Of a stretch of DNA of 7,322 nucleotides, positions 1 to 6,281 are shown piece after piece. How positions within the stretch are numbered: the first letter of the stretch is position 1; every line of letters starts with the position of its first letter. A model generated the notes under the pieces. It was given only the letters and a program-made list of their open reading frames with translations, was not told where the DNA came from and searched no databases. Source of the DNA: an uncultured Campylobacter sp. (lineage in GTDB: Bacteria; Campylobacterota; Campylobacteria; Campylobacterales; Campylobacteraceae); the NCBI RefSeq assembly GCF_938031315.1, contig NZ_CALHHT010000191.1, positions 1-7,322 of the forward strand, written 5' to 3'. The position numbers were made by a program, and so were the translations under genes.

Positions 1-2820
1 TTTCATCGCCGCTAGCTCCTGTGCCAAAAATTCCCCCGTGTAGCTGAGCGTTTTTTTGAAGTCTTTCGCAAGCTTTTCTGGGGTGCCACAAGCGACGATC
101 TCTCCGCCGCCGGCACCGCCTTCGGGCCCCATGTCGATTATGTAATCGCAGTTTTTGATGACGTCCAGATTATGCTCGATCACAAAGACGGAATTCCCTA
201 GATCGACCAGATGATGTAGCACCGCCACCAGGCGATCTACGTCTGCAAAATGAAGCCCAGTCGTAGGCTCGTCTAGGATATATAGCGTATTGCCCGTATC
301 GGTGCGGCTTAGCTCCTTGGCGAGCTTGACGCGCTGTGCCTCGCCGCCGCTAAGCGTCGTGGCGGGCTGGCCTAGCGAAACGTAGCCGAGCCCGACGTCC
401 GCGAGCGTTTTTAGCTTTTGATAAATTTTAGGCACGGCTTTGAAAAACTCGAGCGCCTCGTCGATACTCATCGCCAAAACGTCGGCTATGCTTTTGTTTT
501 TGTATAAAATTTCAAGCGTCTGCGCGTTGTATCTCGTGCCGTGGCAAACGTCGCAAACGACGCTGATATCGGGCAGGAAGTGCATCTCGATCGTGATCTC
601 GCCCTCGCCCGCGCATTTTTCGCAGCGCCCGCCCTTGACGTTGAAGCTGAAGCGGCCGATCTTGTATCCGCGCAGCTGCGCTTCCTTCGTCGCGGCAAAA
701 AGCGCGCGGATCTCGTCCATCACCCCCGTGTAGGTCGCGGGATTGCTGCGCGGGGTGCGTCCGATCGGGGTTTGATCCAGATAGATCACTTTATCCAGGC
801 TCTCAAGCCCGGAAATTTTAGTGCCCTTTACCGCGTGCACCTTTTTGGCGCGATTTAGCTCCTCAAGCGCGGTAGGCAGTATGGTTTGCAGCACCAAGGA
901 GCTCTTGCCGCTGCCGCTAACGCCCGTGATGCCGACTAAATTTCGCAGCGGAAATTTTGCGCAAAGGCCGTGGATGTTATTGATATTTACGTTTTTGATA
1001 CTTAGCCAAAGCTCCTGCTTGCGGTGCTTTTGGTAGTTTATCTCCTTTTGGTTGTTCAGATACAGCGCGGTTTGCGTATTGCTTTTAAGCAGATGCGCGA
1101 CGTCTCCTGCGAATACGACCTCGCCGCCTAGATTGCCCGCCCCAGGGCCGATATCCACGACGAAGTCCGCCGCCTCGATCGTCTTTTTATCGTGCTCGAC
1201 GACGATTACGGAATTTCCCTTTTCCTGTAAGCTTCGTAGCGTCTTGATGAGCTTTTGCGTATCGCGCTCGTGAAGCCCGATGCTAGGCTCGTCGAGTACA
1301 TACATCACGCCGCTAAGACCAGAGCCGATCTGGCTTGCGATACGGATACGCTGCGCCTCGCCGCCGCTGATGGTGCGCGCATCGCGCCCCAGCGTGAGGT
1401 ATCCAAGCCCCACGTCCTTTAAGAAAAACAGCCTCTCGTTGATCTCTTTTAGGATCGGCGCCGCGATCTGCGCGTCCTTTTCGCTTAAATTTGAAAACCG
1501 CTTCTCGTCGCTGAAAAATTCCACGCAGTCTGCGATACTCATATTTATCACGTCGCCGATGCCTTTCCCCGCGACCTTTACGGCTAGGCTTTCGGGGCGC
1601 AGGCGCAGCCCGCCGCAGTCGAGGCAAATTTTTTCGCTCATATACTCGTCCAGATCGCTTTCGTTTTTGAGCAGATCGTAGGCGTATTTGATCGCGCCCT
1701 CAAATTTACGCACGAGCTTATGCTTTTTCCAGTAAAAATCGATCTCTTTGACGCTGCCGTAGAGGATCAGCTTTTTTTGCTCCTCGCTTAAGTTTGCATA
1801 CGGGATTTTAACGTTTATGCCGTTTGCCTCGCAAAACCCGAGCAGAAATTTATAATAATAGCTCTTGTTAAAGCCCGACATCACCTTGATCGCGCCGCCC
1901 TCGATCGAGGCGTTTTCGTTGATGATCTTGCCCAGATCGAGGCTAAATTTTATCCCCAGCCCGTCGCAGCTCTCGCACGCGCCCTTTGGGGAGTTGAAGC
2001 TAAACGCGAGCGGCTCGAGCGGCTTGAATGAAATTTTACAATCAAAGCACGCCATATGCTCGCTGTAGTGGATCAGGCTCTGCGCGAGCCCAAGCTCGGC
2101 GGCGTTTGCGATCTCCACCTCAAGCTCGCCGAAGCTGAGCTTGAGCGCCTTTTCGACGTCGCTTGCGATACGGATGGAATTTTCCTCGTCGATGATCGTG
2201 CGGTCGATGATGACCTTGATCGAGTGCTTTTTCGTCTTGCTTAGCTCGATCTCCTCGTCTAGTCGCACCAGCACGCCGTCGATCTGAGCGCGCACATAGC
2301 CCTGCTCGCGCAAGCTTTGTAACATATCGGCAAAGCTGCCCTTTTTCTCGCGCACCAAGGGCGCTCCCAAGATCACCTTTGCGCCGCGCGGCAGCTTCAT
2401 AATCTCGGCGATGATGTCGCTGGAGCTCATCTTTGAGATCGGCTTGCCGCATTTGTGGCAGTGCTGCACCCCCACGCGCGCATATAAGAGGCGCAGATAG
2501 TCGTAAATTTCGGTAATCGTGCCCACCGTCGAGCGCGGGTTTTTCGACGTCGTTTTTTGATCGATCGCGATCGCAGGCGTCAGACCGTCGATCTTATCGA
2601 CGTCGGGCTTGCCTACGCGGTCTAAAAACTGCCTCGCGTAGCTGCTTAGGCTCTCGACGTATCTGCGCTGCCCCTCGGCATATAGCGTATCAAACGCCAG
2701 CGTGCTCTTGCCGCTGCCGCTGAGACCTGTAAAAACGACGAGTTTGTCCTTTGGAATTTGCAAATTTATATTTTTCAGATTGTGCTCGCGCGCGCCCGTG
2801 ATGGTGATGAGATCGTTCAT
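1..2820 (-). CDS. uvrA: UvrA, excinuclease ABC subunit A (3' end outside window)
   Basis: ATP-binding damage-recognition subunit of UvrABC nucleotide excision repair; a cytoplasmic dimer that loads UvrB at bulky lesions. The frame is open for 940 codons with no stop before the window edge. UvrA is usually about 940 residues in this group, so only a few residues should be missing. Both ABC modules are complete. Module 1 has Walker A GLSGSGKST (32-40), signature SGGE (485-488) and Walker B LDEPS with D510/E511. Module 2 has Walker A GVSGSGKS (633-640, K639), signature SGGE (824-827) and Walker B LDEPT with D850/E851. Zinc-binding CxxC pairs are C121/C124, C258/C261 with C282/C285, and C733/C736 with C756/C759. 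The ATG at 2820 gives the standard MNDLITITGAREHNL start, with a weak AAGGG ribosome site at 2826-2830. It is divergent from the next gene. Identification is very secure. Confidence 0.98.
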   Translation of the reverse strand, partial: MNDLITITGAREHNLKNINLQIPKDKLVVFTGLSGSGKSTLAFDTLYAEGQRRYVESLSSYARQFLDRVGKPDVDKIDGLTPAIAIDQKTTSKNPRSTVGTITEIYDYLRLLYARVGVQHCHKCGKPISKMSSSDIIAEIMKLPRGAKVILGAPLVREKKGSFADMLQSLREQGYVRAQIDGVLVRLDEEIELSKTKKHSIKVIIDRTIIDEENSIRIASDVEKALKLSFGELEVEIANAAELGLAQSLIHYSEHMACFDCKISFKPLEPLAFSFNSPKGACESCDGLGIKFSLDLGKIINENASIEGGAIKVMSGFNKSYYYKFLLGFCEANGINVKIPYANLSEEQKKLILYGSVKEIDFYWKKHKLVRKFEGAIKYAYDLLKNESDLDEYMSEKICLDCGGLRLRPESLAVKVAGKGIGDVINMSIADCVEFFSDEKRFSNLSEKDAQIAAPILKEINERLFFLKDVGLGYLTLGRDARTISGGEAQRIRIASQIGSGLSGVMYVLDEPSIGLHERDTQKLIKTLRSLQEKGNSVIVVEHDKKTIEAADFVVDIGPGAGNLGGEVVFAGDVAHLLKSNTQTALYLNNQKEINYQKHRKQELWLSIKNVNINNIHGLCAKFPLRNLVGITGVSGSGKSSLVLQTILPTALEELNRAKKVHAVKGTKISGLESLDKVIYLDQTPIGRTPRSNPATYTGVMDEIRALFAATKEAQLRGYKIGRFSFNVKGGRCEKCAGEGEITIEMHFLPDISVVCDVCHGTRYNAQTLEILYKNKSIADVLAMSIDEALEFFKAVPKIYQKLKTLADVGLGYVSLGQPATTLSGGEAQRVKLAKELSRTDTGNTLYILDEPTTGLHFADVDRLVAVLHHLVDLGNSVFVIEHNLDVIKNCDYIIDMGPEGGAGGGEIVACGTPEKLAKDFKKTLSYTGEFLAQELAAMK

Positions 2821-2849
2821 TTTCGCCCTTTTGTGCAAATTAATCTTAC

Positions 2850-2855
2850 ATTATA
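2850..2855 (-). promoter_or_regulatory. Probable -10 box of the uvrA promoter
   Basis: On the minus strand this reads TATAAT, a perfect sigma-70 -10 hexamer, 30 nt upstream of the uvrA ATG. It implies a transcript start near 2843 and a leader of a little over 20 nt. No good -35 is visible, which is usual for Campylobacter promoters. No LexA-type operator was recognised. Confidence 0.6.
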
Positions 2856-2866
2856 GCTCAAATTGT

Positions 2867-2872
2867 TAAAAT
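2867..2872 (+). promoter_or_regulatory. Possible -10 box for the MTAN-like gene
   Basis: TAAAAT (one mismatch to TATAAT) ends 22 nt before the ATG at 2895 and would give a short leader. It lies only 11 bp from the opposing uvrA -10 box, so the two promoters are back to back and RNA polymerase binding at one could interfere with the other. Confidence 0.4.
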
Positions 2873-2894
2873 TGCGCTTTTGGAAGGGGCGGCG

Positions 2895-4013
2895 ATGATA
2901 CTAATCTGTACGGCTTTGCGCTGCGAAGCCCAAGCGATAATCGAGAGTTTTAAACTTACGCGCAGCGGCGATCTGTTCGCAGGCGAGCAGATGCTTTTAT
3001 ACATCTGCGGCGTGAGGTTTGGGGCTAAATTTAAAGCGGACGCGGAATTTGTTCGCCGTGCCGATACAGACGCGAAATTCGCGCGTGAGCTTCGCAAGGA
3101 TCGGCGCGGCGCGGACGTGAAATTTAAGCACCGTTCGGATGCGGGCGCGCTCTGCGGCGGCGATGCAGAGGTCGGTTCTGCGCGAAATGCGGCTGAAAAT
3201 TTTGAAATTTCAGATTTTGATTCTGCGCAGAATTCAGAGCGCTTCGGTGAAATTTTACTTTCGCGGCGCATGAACTTTGCGCTAAACATTGGCGTCTGCG
3301 GCTGCGAGGATAAAGGCGTGCAAATCGGCGAGGCGTTTTACTTTGACGGCACGGCAGCGCAAGAATTTTGCGATGAGAACGGATCGGAGCTTTATCGCTC
3401 GCAGGTCGGGGAACACAGCGAGCAAGCTCTAAAATTTCAAAACATTTGCGAGCGGGAATTTTGCGGCGCGAGTTTGGACGGCAAGCTGCGGGCAAATTTA
3501 ATCTGCGTAAGCGAGCCTAAAATTTTAAACGCAGCGGAGCGAACTGATGTGGCAAATATCGCAGAAATCGAGGGGTGCGGCGAGATAAACGCACAAGCCC
3601 CAACGCAAGGGACGAACGGCGCAGCAGATACAAAAAATTTCACGCGCGACGCGACGCGGGCTGAAATACAAGGCGCAACGCAAGTTGAGGCGCAAAATTT
3701 AGCGAGCGTAAAACCCTCACAAATCGCGGTAAGTGGGCACAACGTCGCGACGAATACTGCAGCACGAGCAACACAAAATACGCCGTGCACGGCAAAAGAT
3801 GCTACCCGCCGGTGCGCAAATCGCGACATCAGGCTCTACGATATGGAGAGCGCGCTTTTTGCAAGCATTTGTGAGCGCGCGGGCGTGCCGTGGGCGATGA
3901 TGAAGATCGTAAGCGATCATCTGCGCGGCGAGCGGCTTTGCAAAAGCTTCGTCTATGAGCTCGTAAAGGCGCGCCTGCCGCAAATCCGCGCCGCGATAAA
4001 GGGCAAAATTTAA
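2895..4013 (+). CDS. MTAN-like nucleosidase/phosphorylase with two long insertions
   Basis: A 372-residue protein of the nucleoside phosphorylase-I superfamily. The start is the ATG at 2895, preceded by GGAAGGGG at 2882-2889; the in-frame TTG at 2880 lies before that site and is unlikely. Core pieces are a first strand with E11 (CTALRCEA), the glycine turn NIGVCG (near 131-136), IGEAFYFDG (near 144-152), DMESA with E318, and VSDH with D341. In E. coli MTA/SAH nucleosidase the catalytic residues are E12, E174 and D197. The spacing from the second Glu to the Asp is 23 in both proteins, which supports the alignment. The family is usually about 230 residues. The surplus falls in two blocks, about 44-125 and 215-308, rich in Ala, Thr, Asn and charged residues. 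Likely cytoplasmic N-glycosidic cleavage of an adenosine-type nucleoside; the substrate is not determined, and loss of activity is possible. Confidence 0.75.
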   Translation: MILICTALRCEAQAIIESFKLTRSGDLFAGEQMLLYICGVRFGAKFKADAEFVRRADTDAKFARELRKDRRGADVKFKHRSDAGALCGGDAEVGSARNAAENFEISDFDSAQNSERFGEILLSRRMNFALNIGVCGCEDKGVQIGEAFYFDGTAAQEFCDENGSELYRSQVGEHSEQALKFQNICEREFCGASLDGKLRANLICVSEPKILNAAERTDVANIAEIEGCGEINAQAPTQGTNGAADTKNFTRDATRAEIQGATQVEAQNLASVKPSQIAVSGHNVATNTAARATQNTPCTAKDATRRCANRDIRLYDMESALFASICERAGVPWAMMKIVSDHLRGERLCKSFVYELVKARLPQIRAAIKGKI

Positions 4014-4022
4014 CTACTAGAG

Positions 4023-4076
4023 CGTATTCAAAAAACAGAGCCGAGAGATAAATTTCGGCTTCATATGCCGAATACG
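4023..4076 (+). terminator. Concentric inverted repeat after the MTAN-like gene, possible terminator
   Basis: Outer arms CGTATTC (4023-4029) and GAATACG (4070-4076) and inner arms AGCCGA (4039-4044) and TCGGCT (4055-4060) share exactly the same centre. They are separated by 9-nt strands on each side and a 10-nt loop. The element starts 10 nt after the stop codon. There is no T-run, so intrinsic termination is uncertain; it could instead be an mRNA-end structure or a protein-binding dyad. Confidence 0.4.
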
Positions 4077-4085
4077 ACGCGGAAT

Positions 4086-4091
4086 TATAAG
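4086..4091 (+). promoter_or_regulatory. Possible -10 box for the small membrane-protein gene
   Basis: TATAAG (one mismatch to TATAAT) ends 25 nt before the ATG at 4117, giving a leader of roughly 19 nt that contains the AGGAG ribosome site. It lies just downstream of the inverted repeat at 4023-4076. No -35 is clear. Confidence 0.35.
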
Positions 4092-4116
4092 GTATTGCAT
4101 AGCTACAGGAGAAACG

Positions 4117-4596
4117 ATGAAAATAAAAGGCTCTTATCTATGTTTTGCCCTCTTGGCGTACGCATGCGTCGCAGCTTGCGCGTATGCCGTGGCAGATCTG
4201 TTTGCCGATCCGCCCTTGTTGGTCTTTTTAGCTCTTTTGCTAGTATTTTTCTGTATCGGGCTATGGCTAAAAGATGCCCTAATAGGCGTGCGCTACCTAT
4301 TTTATTGCGTCTGCGTGCAGATACTTTTTGCAGCGGTCATTTTCGCCGCCCTTAAATTTCCCGCCATGGCGCAGTTTGTGCGCAGTGCGGAGATAGGCAC
4401 CGGCGGCACCGGCATACCGCTAGGCATCGTTCTGCTCGTGCTGCCCGCGTTTTTCTGCGCCCTGCCGTATTACTACCGAACGGGCGTCAAAAAAATCCCG
4501 CAAAAGCTCATACTCGGCGGAATTTTGATCCTAAACGTCGCTATTACGCTAGCTTACGCCTTCTATTTCGAGCGACTATTCTGCGGCGCGATCTGA
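4117..4596 (+). CDS. Small multi-pass membrane protein, function unknown
   Basis: A 159-residue very hydrophobic protein that I do not recognise. The ATG is preceded by AGGAGA at 4107-4112, a good ribosome site that selects this frame over the overlapping one opening at 4065. About five membrane-spanning segments can be seen, near residues 7-26, 33-51, 57-80, 100-119 and 130-151, so nearly the whole chain lies in the inner membrane. Basic residues lie at the N-terminus, near K80, and between the last two helices (R121, K125, K126, K130). A Gly/Thr-rich stretch (94-99) falls in the loop before helix 4. There are no catalytic motifs, and the Cys residues are scattered. It is 103 bp from the MTAN-like gene and 73 bp from the radical-SAM gene, which has its own promoter, so it may be a single-gene unit. 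Confidence 0.75.
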   Translation: MKIKGSYLCFALLAYACVAACAYAVADLFADPPLLVFLALLLVFFCIGLWLKDALIGVRYLFYCVCVQILFAAVIFAALKFPAMAQFVRSAEIGTGGTGIPLGIVLLVLPAFFCALPYYYRTGVKKIPQKLILGGILILNVAITLAYAFYFERLFCGAI

Positions 4597-4635
4597 AATT
4601 TCAACGATTTTCAGTGACGGCGCGCGAAATTTAAG

Positions 4636-4641
4636 TATAAT
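4636..4641 (+). promoter_or_regulatory. -10 box of the radical-SAM gene promoter
   Basis: A perfect TATAAT preceded by TTTAAG, within AT-rich sequence, matches the Campylobacter sigma-70 style. It predicts a start near 4648 and a leader of about 22 nt that carries CGGAG (4661-4665) just before the ATG at 4670. This suggests the gene is transcribed independently of the upstream membrane protein. Confidence 0.6.
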
Positions 4642-4669
4642 TTGCAAAATTTAAACGAAGCGGAGCAAG

Positions 4670-5944
4670 ATGACGGAGGCAAAAAAGGAGCCAGGAGCGC
4701 AGTTTGGCGTGAATCTGAGCGAGCGGTCGAGCGCGTTTTTGGGCGCGCTATTTGATAAATTTCACTTTTCATTTCAGCAACGAAAGCAGCTAGCGGAGTT
4801 TGTGAGCGATTTTGAGGCGTGGGACGAGGCGCCCATTTATGAGCTGCTTACAAGCGAGCGGTGCGGGCTAAATTTTAATAAAGCCAAATTTAATAAAGCA
4901 GGGAAAGTCCCGAGCGGCGAGCAAATTTTTAATTTCGTGCGCGAGACTTGGCTTGAGCTAAAGTCGCGCCCGCACTCGTACGCAGGCTTCAAAAGCAATT
5001 ACGCGCCGAAAAAATTTGAAATTTCATCCTTTCGCGCGGATCGTATCGCTTTGGGGCGCTGTCCGGTGGCGAGCGAAAACACGCGCTGCTGCAATCTGCT
5101 GACGCTCGATGCGGTCAATTCGTGCGGCTTTGACTGCTCCTATTGCGCGATCGGCTCCTTTTACAAGCACGGGAAAATCGGCTTTGACGAGAATTTTGCG
5201 GCAAATTTAGCGCGGCTGCGGCTCGATCCCGCGCGCAGCTACCACATTGGCACGGGGCAGAGCTCCGACTCGCTCATGTGGGGCGATCGCTTCGGCATTT
5301 TAAGCGCATTATGCGATTTTGCGGCGCGGCATCAAAACGTGATTTTGGAGCTTAAAAGCAAGTCGAACAATATCCGTTTTTTCCTGCAGCGCGAGATCCC
5401 GCGCAACCTCATCGTCACATTCTCGCTCAACACCCCCGCGATCATAGCGAACGAGGAGCATCTAAGCGCGAGCCTGGATGCGCGGCTCGCGGCAGCCGAA
5501 GCGCTCGCGGCGCGCGGCATTTTGGTGGGCTTTCACCTCCACCCGATGGTTTGGTACGAGGGATGGCAAAGCGATTACGGTGCGCTTTTTGAGCGGCTGC
5601 TACGCAGCTTCGATCCAAGCGGCGTCGCGATGGTCTCGCTCGGCACGCTTACCTTTATCAAGCCCGTCGTCAAGAAGCTGCGCTCGCGCGGGCTGCGGAG
5701 CAAAATTCTGCAGATGCCCCTTGCGGACGCGAACGGCAAGCTGTCCTACCCGCTGCAGATCAAGCGCGAGCTTTTTAAATTTGCTGCGGACGCGCTCTCG
5801 CCGTGGCGCAAGCGGGTGTTTTTCTACCTCTGCATGGAGGATGCGAGCCTGTGGCGCGAGGTTTTGGGCTGCGAGTACGAAAGCAACGACGCCTTTGAAG
5901 AGGCGATGAAGGTGGCGTATTTCGCAAAGATACGGCGGCGCTAG
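4670..5944 (+). CDS. Radical-SAM protein, spore photoproduct lyase-like family
   Basis: A 424-residue protein with the radical-SAM iron-sulfur motif C152-x3-C156-x2-C159 (SCGFDCSYC), which binds the [4Fe-4S] cluster that cleaves SAM to a 5'-deoxyadenosyl radical. The surrounding barrel segments (YHIGTGQSSDS near 191-201, ILELKSKSNN near 225-234, LIVTFSLN near 247-254, GILVGFHLHPM near 283-293) resemble spore photoproduct lyase homologues found in bacteria that do not sporulate. True SP lyase of Bacillus (about 340 residues) has its cluster motif at about residues 90-97, so this protein has roughly 60 extra N-terminal residues. Other Cys are 65, 131, 140, 141, 215, 388 and 401. None lies at the spacing of the Bacillus hydrogen donor C141 (44 residues after its cluster), the nearest being C215. 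The role could be DNA photolesion repair or another radical reaction. The family call is firm; the substrate is unknown. Confidence 0.82.
   Translation: MTEAKKEPGAQFGVNLSERSSAFLGALFDKFHFSFQQRKQLAEFVSDFEAWDEAPIYELLTSERCGLNFNKAKFNKAGKVPSGEQIFNFVRETWLELKSRPHSYAGFKSNYAPKKFEISSFRADRIALGRCPVASENTRCCNLLTLDAVNSCGFDCSYCAIGSFYKHGKIGFDENFAANLARLRLDPARSYHIGTGQSSDSLMWGDRFGILSALCDFAARHQNVILELKSKSNNIRFFLQREIPRNLIVTFSLNTPAIIANEEHLSASLDARLAAAEALAARGILVGFHLHPMVWYEGWQSDYGALFERLLRSFDPSGVAMVSLGTLTFIKPVVKKLRSRGLRSKILQMPLADANGKLSYPLQIKRELFKFAADALSPWRKRVFFYLCMEDASLWREVLGCEYESNDAFEEAMKVAYFAKIRRR
4871..4900 (+). repeat. In-frame 15-bp tandem duplication in the radical-SAM gene
   Basis: Two adjacent 15-bp units (4871-4885 and 4886-4900) are identical at 13 of 15 positions. 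They encode NFNKA followed by KFNKA (residues 68-77), in the N-terminal extension ahead of the radical-SAM core. Both units contain TTTAATAAAGC. Confidence 0.7.
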
Positions 5945-6035
5945 ACGCACTGTTTGCCGCAGACGTCGCGGCCTGTACCGGTTCGCATGTGGCGCCGAGA
6001 ATACAGCGTGAAATTTGGTGGCGAGCGAGCGGTTA

Positions 6036-6215
6036 AAATTTAGCGGCGCACCCGGCTTTATAAAATTAAATTTTATAAATCGTGCGGGGCGGGCACAGCG
6101 AGCGGCGATGAAATTTTACAAAACGCTCGCACATCAAAACGCCGCGGGCTAAATTTAAAATTTTACCCGGCAAAGTCGCGGCGCGGTTTAAATAATCCGC
6201 GTAAATTTAGCGGCG
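6036..6215 (+). repeat. 13-bp direct repeat AAATTTAGCGGCG (6036-6048 and 6203-6215)
   Basis: The same 13-mer occurs twice, 167 bp apart, inside the non-coding region. It joins the common AAATTT word to a GCGGCG word. Only the two end copies are meant; the sequence between them is not part of the repeat. Confidence 0.6.
6057..6079. repeat. Perfect 23-bp A/T-only palindrome
   Basis: The 11-bp arm TTTATAAAATT (6057-6067) is followed by a single A and its exact reverse complement AATTTTATAAA (6069-6079). There is no G or C in the element, although both flanks are GC-rich. The 1-nt centre makes an RNA hairpin unlikely; a symmetric protein-binding site is more natural. Confidence 0.7.
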
Positions 6216-6217
6216 GA

Positions 6218-6223
6218 TACAAT
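6218..6223 (+). promoter_or_regulatory. Possible -10 box for the SDR gene
   Basis: TACAAT, one mismatch to TATAAT, is preceded by GGA. A start near 6230 would give a leader of about 80 nt that contains the hairpin at 6256-6281. The dyad ATCCGC (6195-6200)/GCGGAT (6213-6218) touches this box and could be an operator. Confidence 0.35.
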
Positions 6224-6255
6224 GAACAAAGAAAATTTAACGTAGGGGCATTTAC

Positions 6256-6281
6256 TCGGCGCTCTAAACTTAACGCGCCGA
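6256..6281 (+). promoter_or_regulatory. 7-bp GC-rich hairpin in the SDR leader
   Basis: TCGGCGC (6256-6262) pairs perfectly with GCGCCGA (6275-6281) around a 12-nt loop, ending 28 nt before the SDR start codon. No T-run follows, so it is probably not a terminator; it could stabilise the leader or act as a DNA dyad. Confidence 0.4.

Noticed and set aside
440..2452. Several open frames of 62-133 codons on both strands inside this stretch
   Set aside because: They lie inside uvrA, whose minus-strand frame is open and conserved throughout; their products are low-complexity Arg/Ser/Ala-rich chains without motifs or ribosome sites.
2880..2894. TTG at 2880 as the start of the MTAN-like gene
   Set aside because: The GGAAGGGG ribosome site lies after this codon and fits the ATG at 2895, whose product starts directly with the expected first beta strand.
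2858..3983. Minus-strand frames opposite the MTAN-like gene
   Set aside because: They are shadows of a GC-biased coding strand; the plus frame has the motifs and the ribosome site.
4065..4355. 96-codon plus-strand frame starting in the inverted repeat
   Set aside because: It overlaps the membrane-protein gene in another frame, has no ribosome site and gives an Arg/Cys-rich product; the AGGAG before 4117 favours the other frame.
4593..4614. CTGAAA/TTTCAG stem at the end of the membrane-protein gene as terminator
   Set aside because: Only 6 mostly A-T pairs, overlapping the stop codon and with no T-run.
5478..5950. Frames of 143 codons (plus) and 116 codons (minus) over the radical-SAM gene
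   Set aside because: Shadows of the radical-SAM frame; no motif or ribosome site and biased Arg/Ser/Ala content.
5956..5972. GCCGC/GCGGC stem after the radical-SAM gene as terminator
   Set aside because: A 5-bp stem without a T-run; such matches are common in this GC-rich word background.
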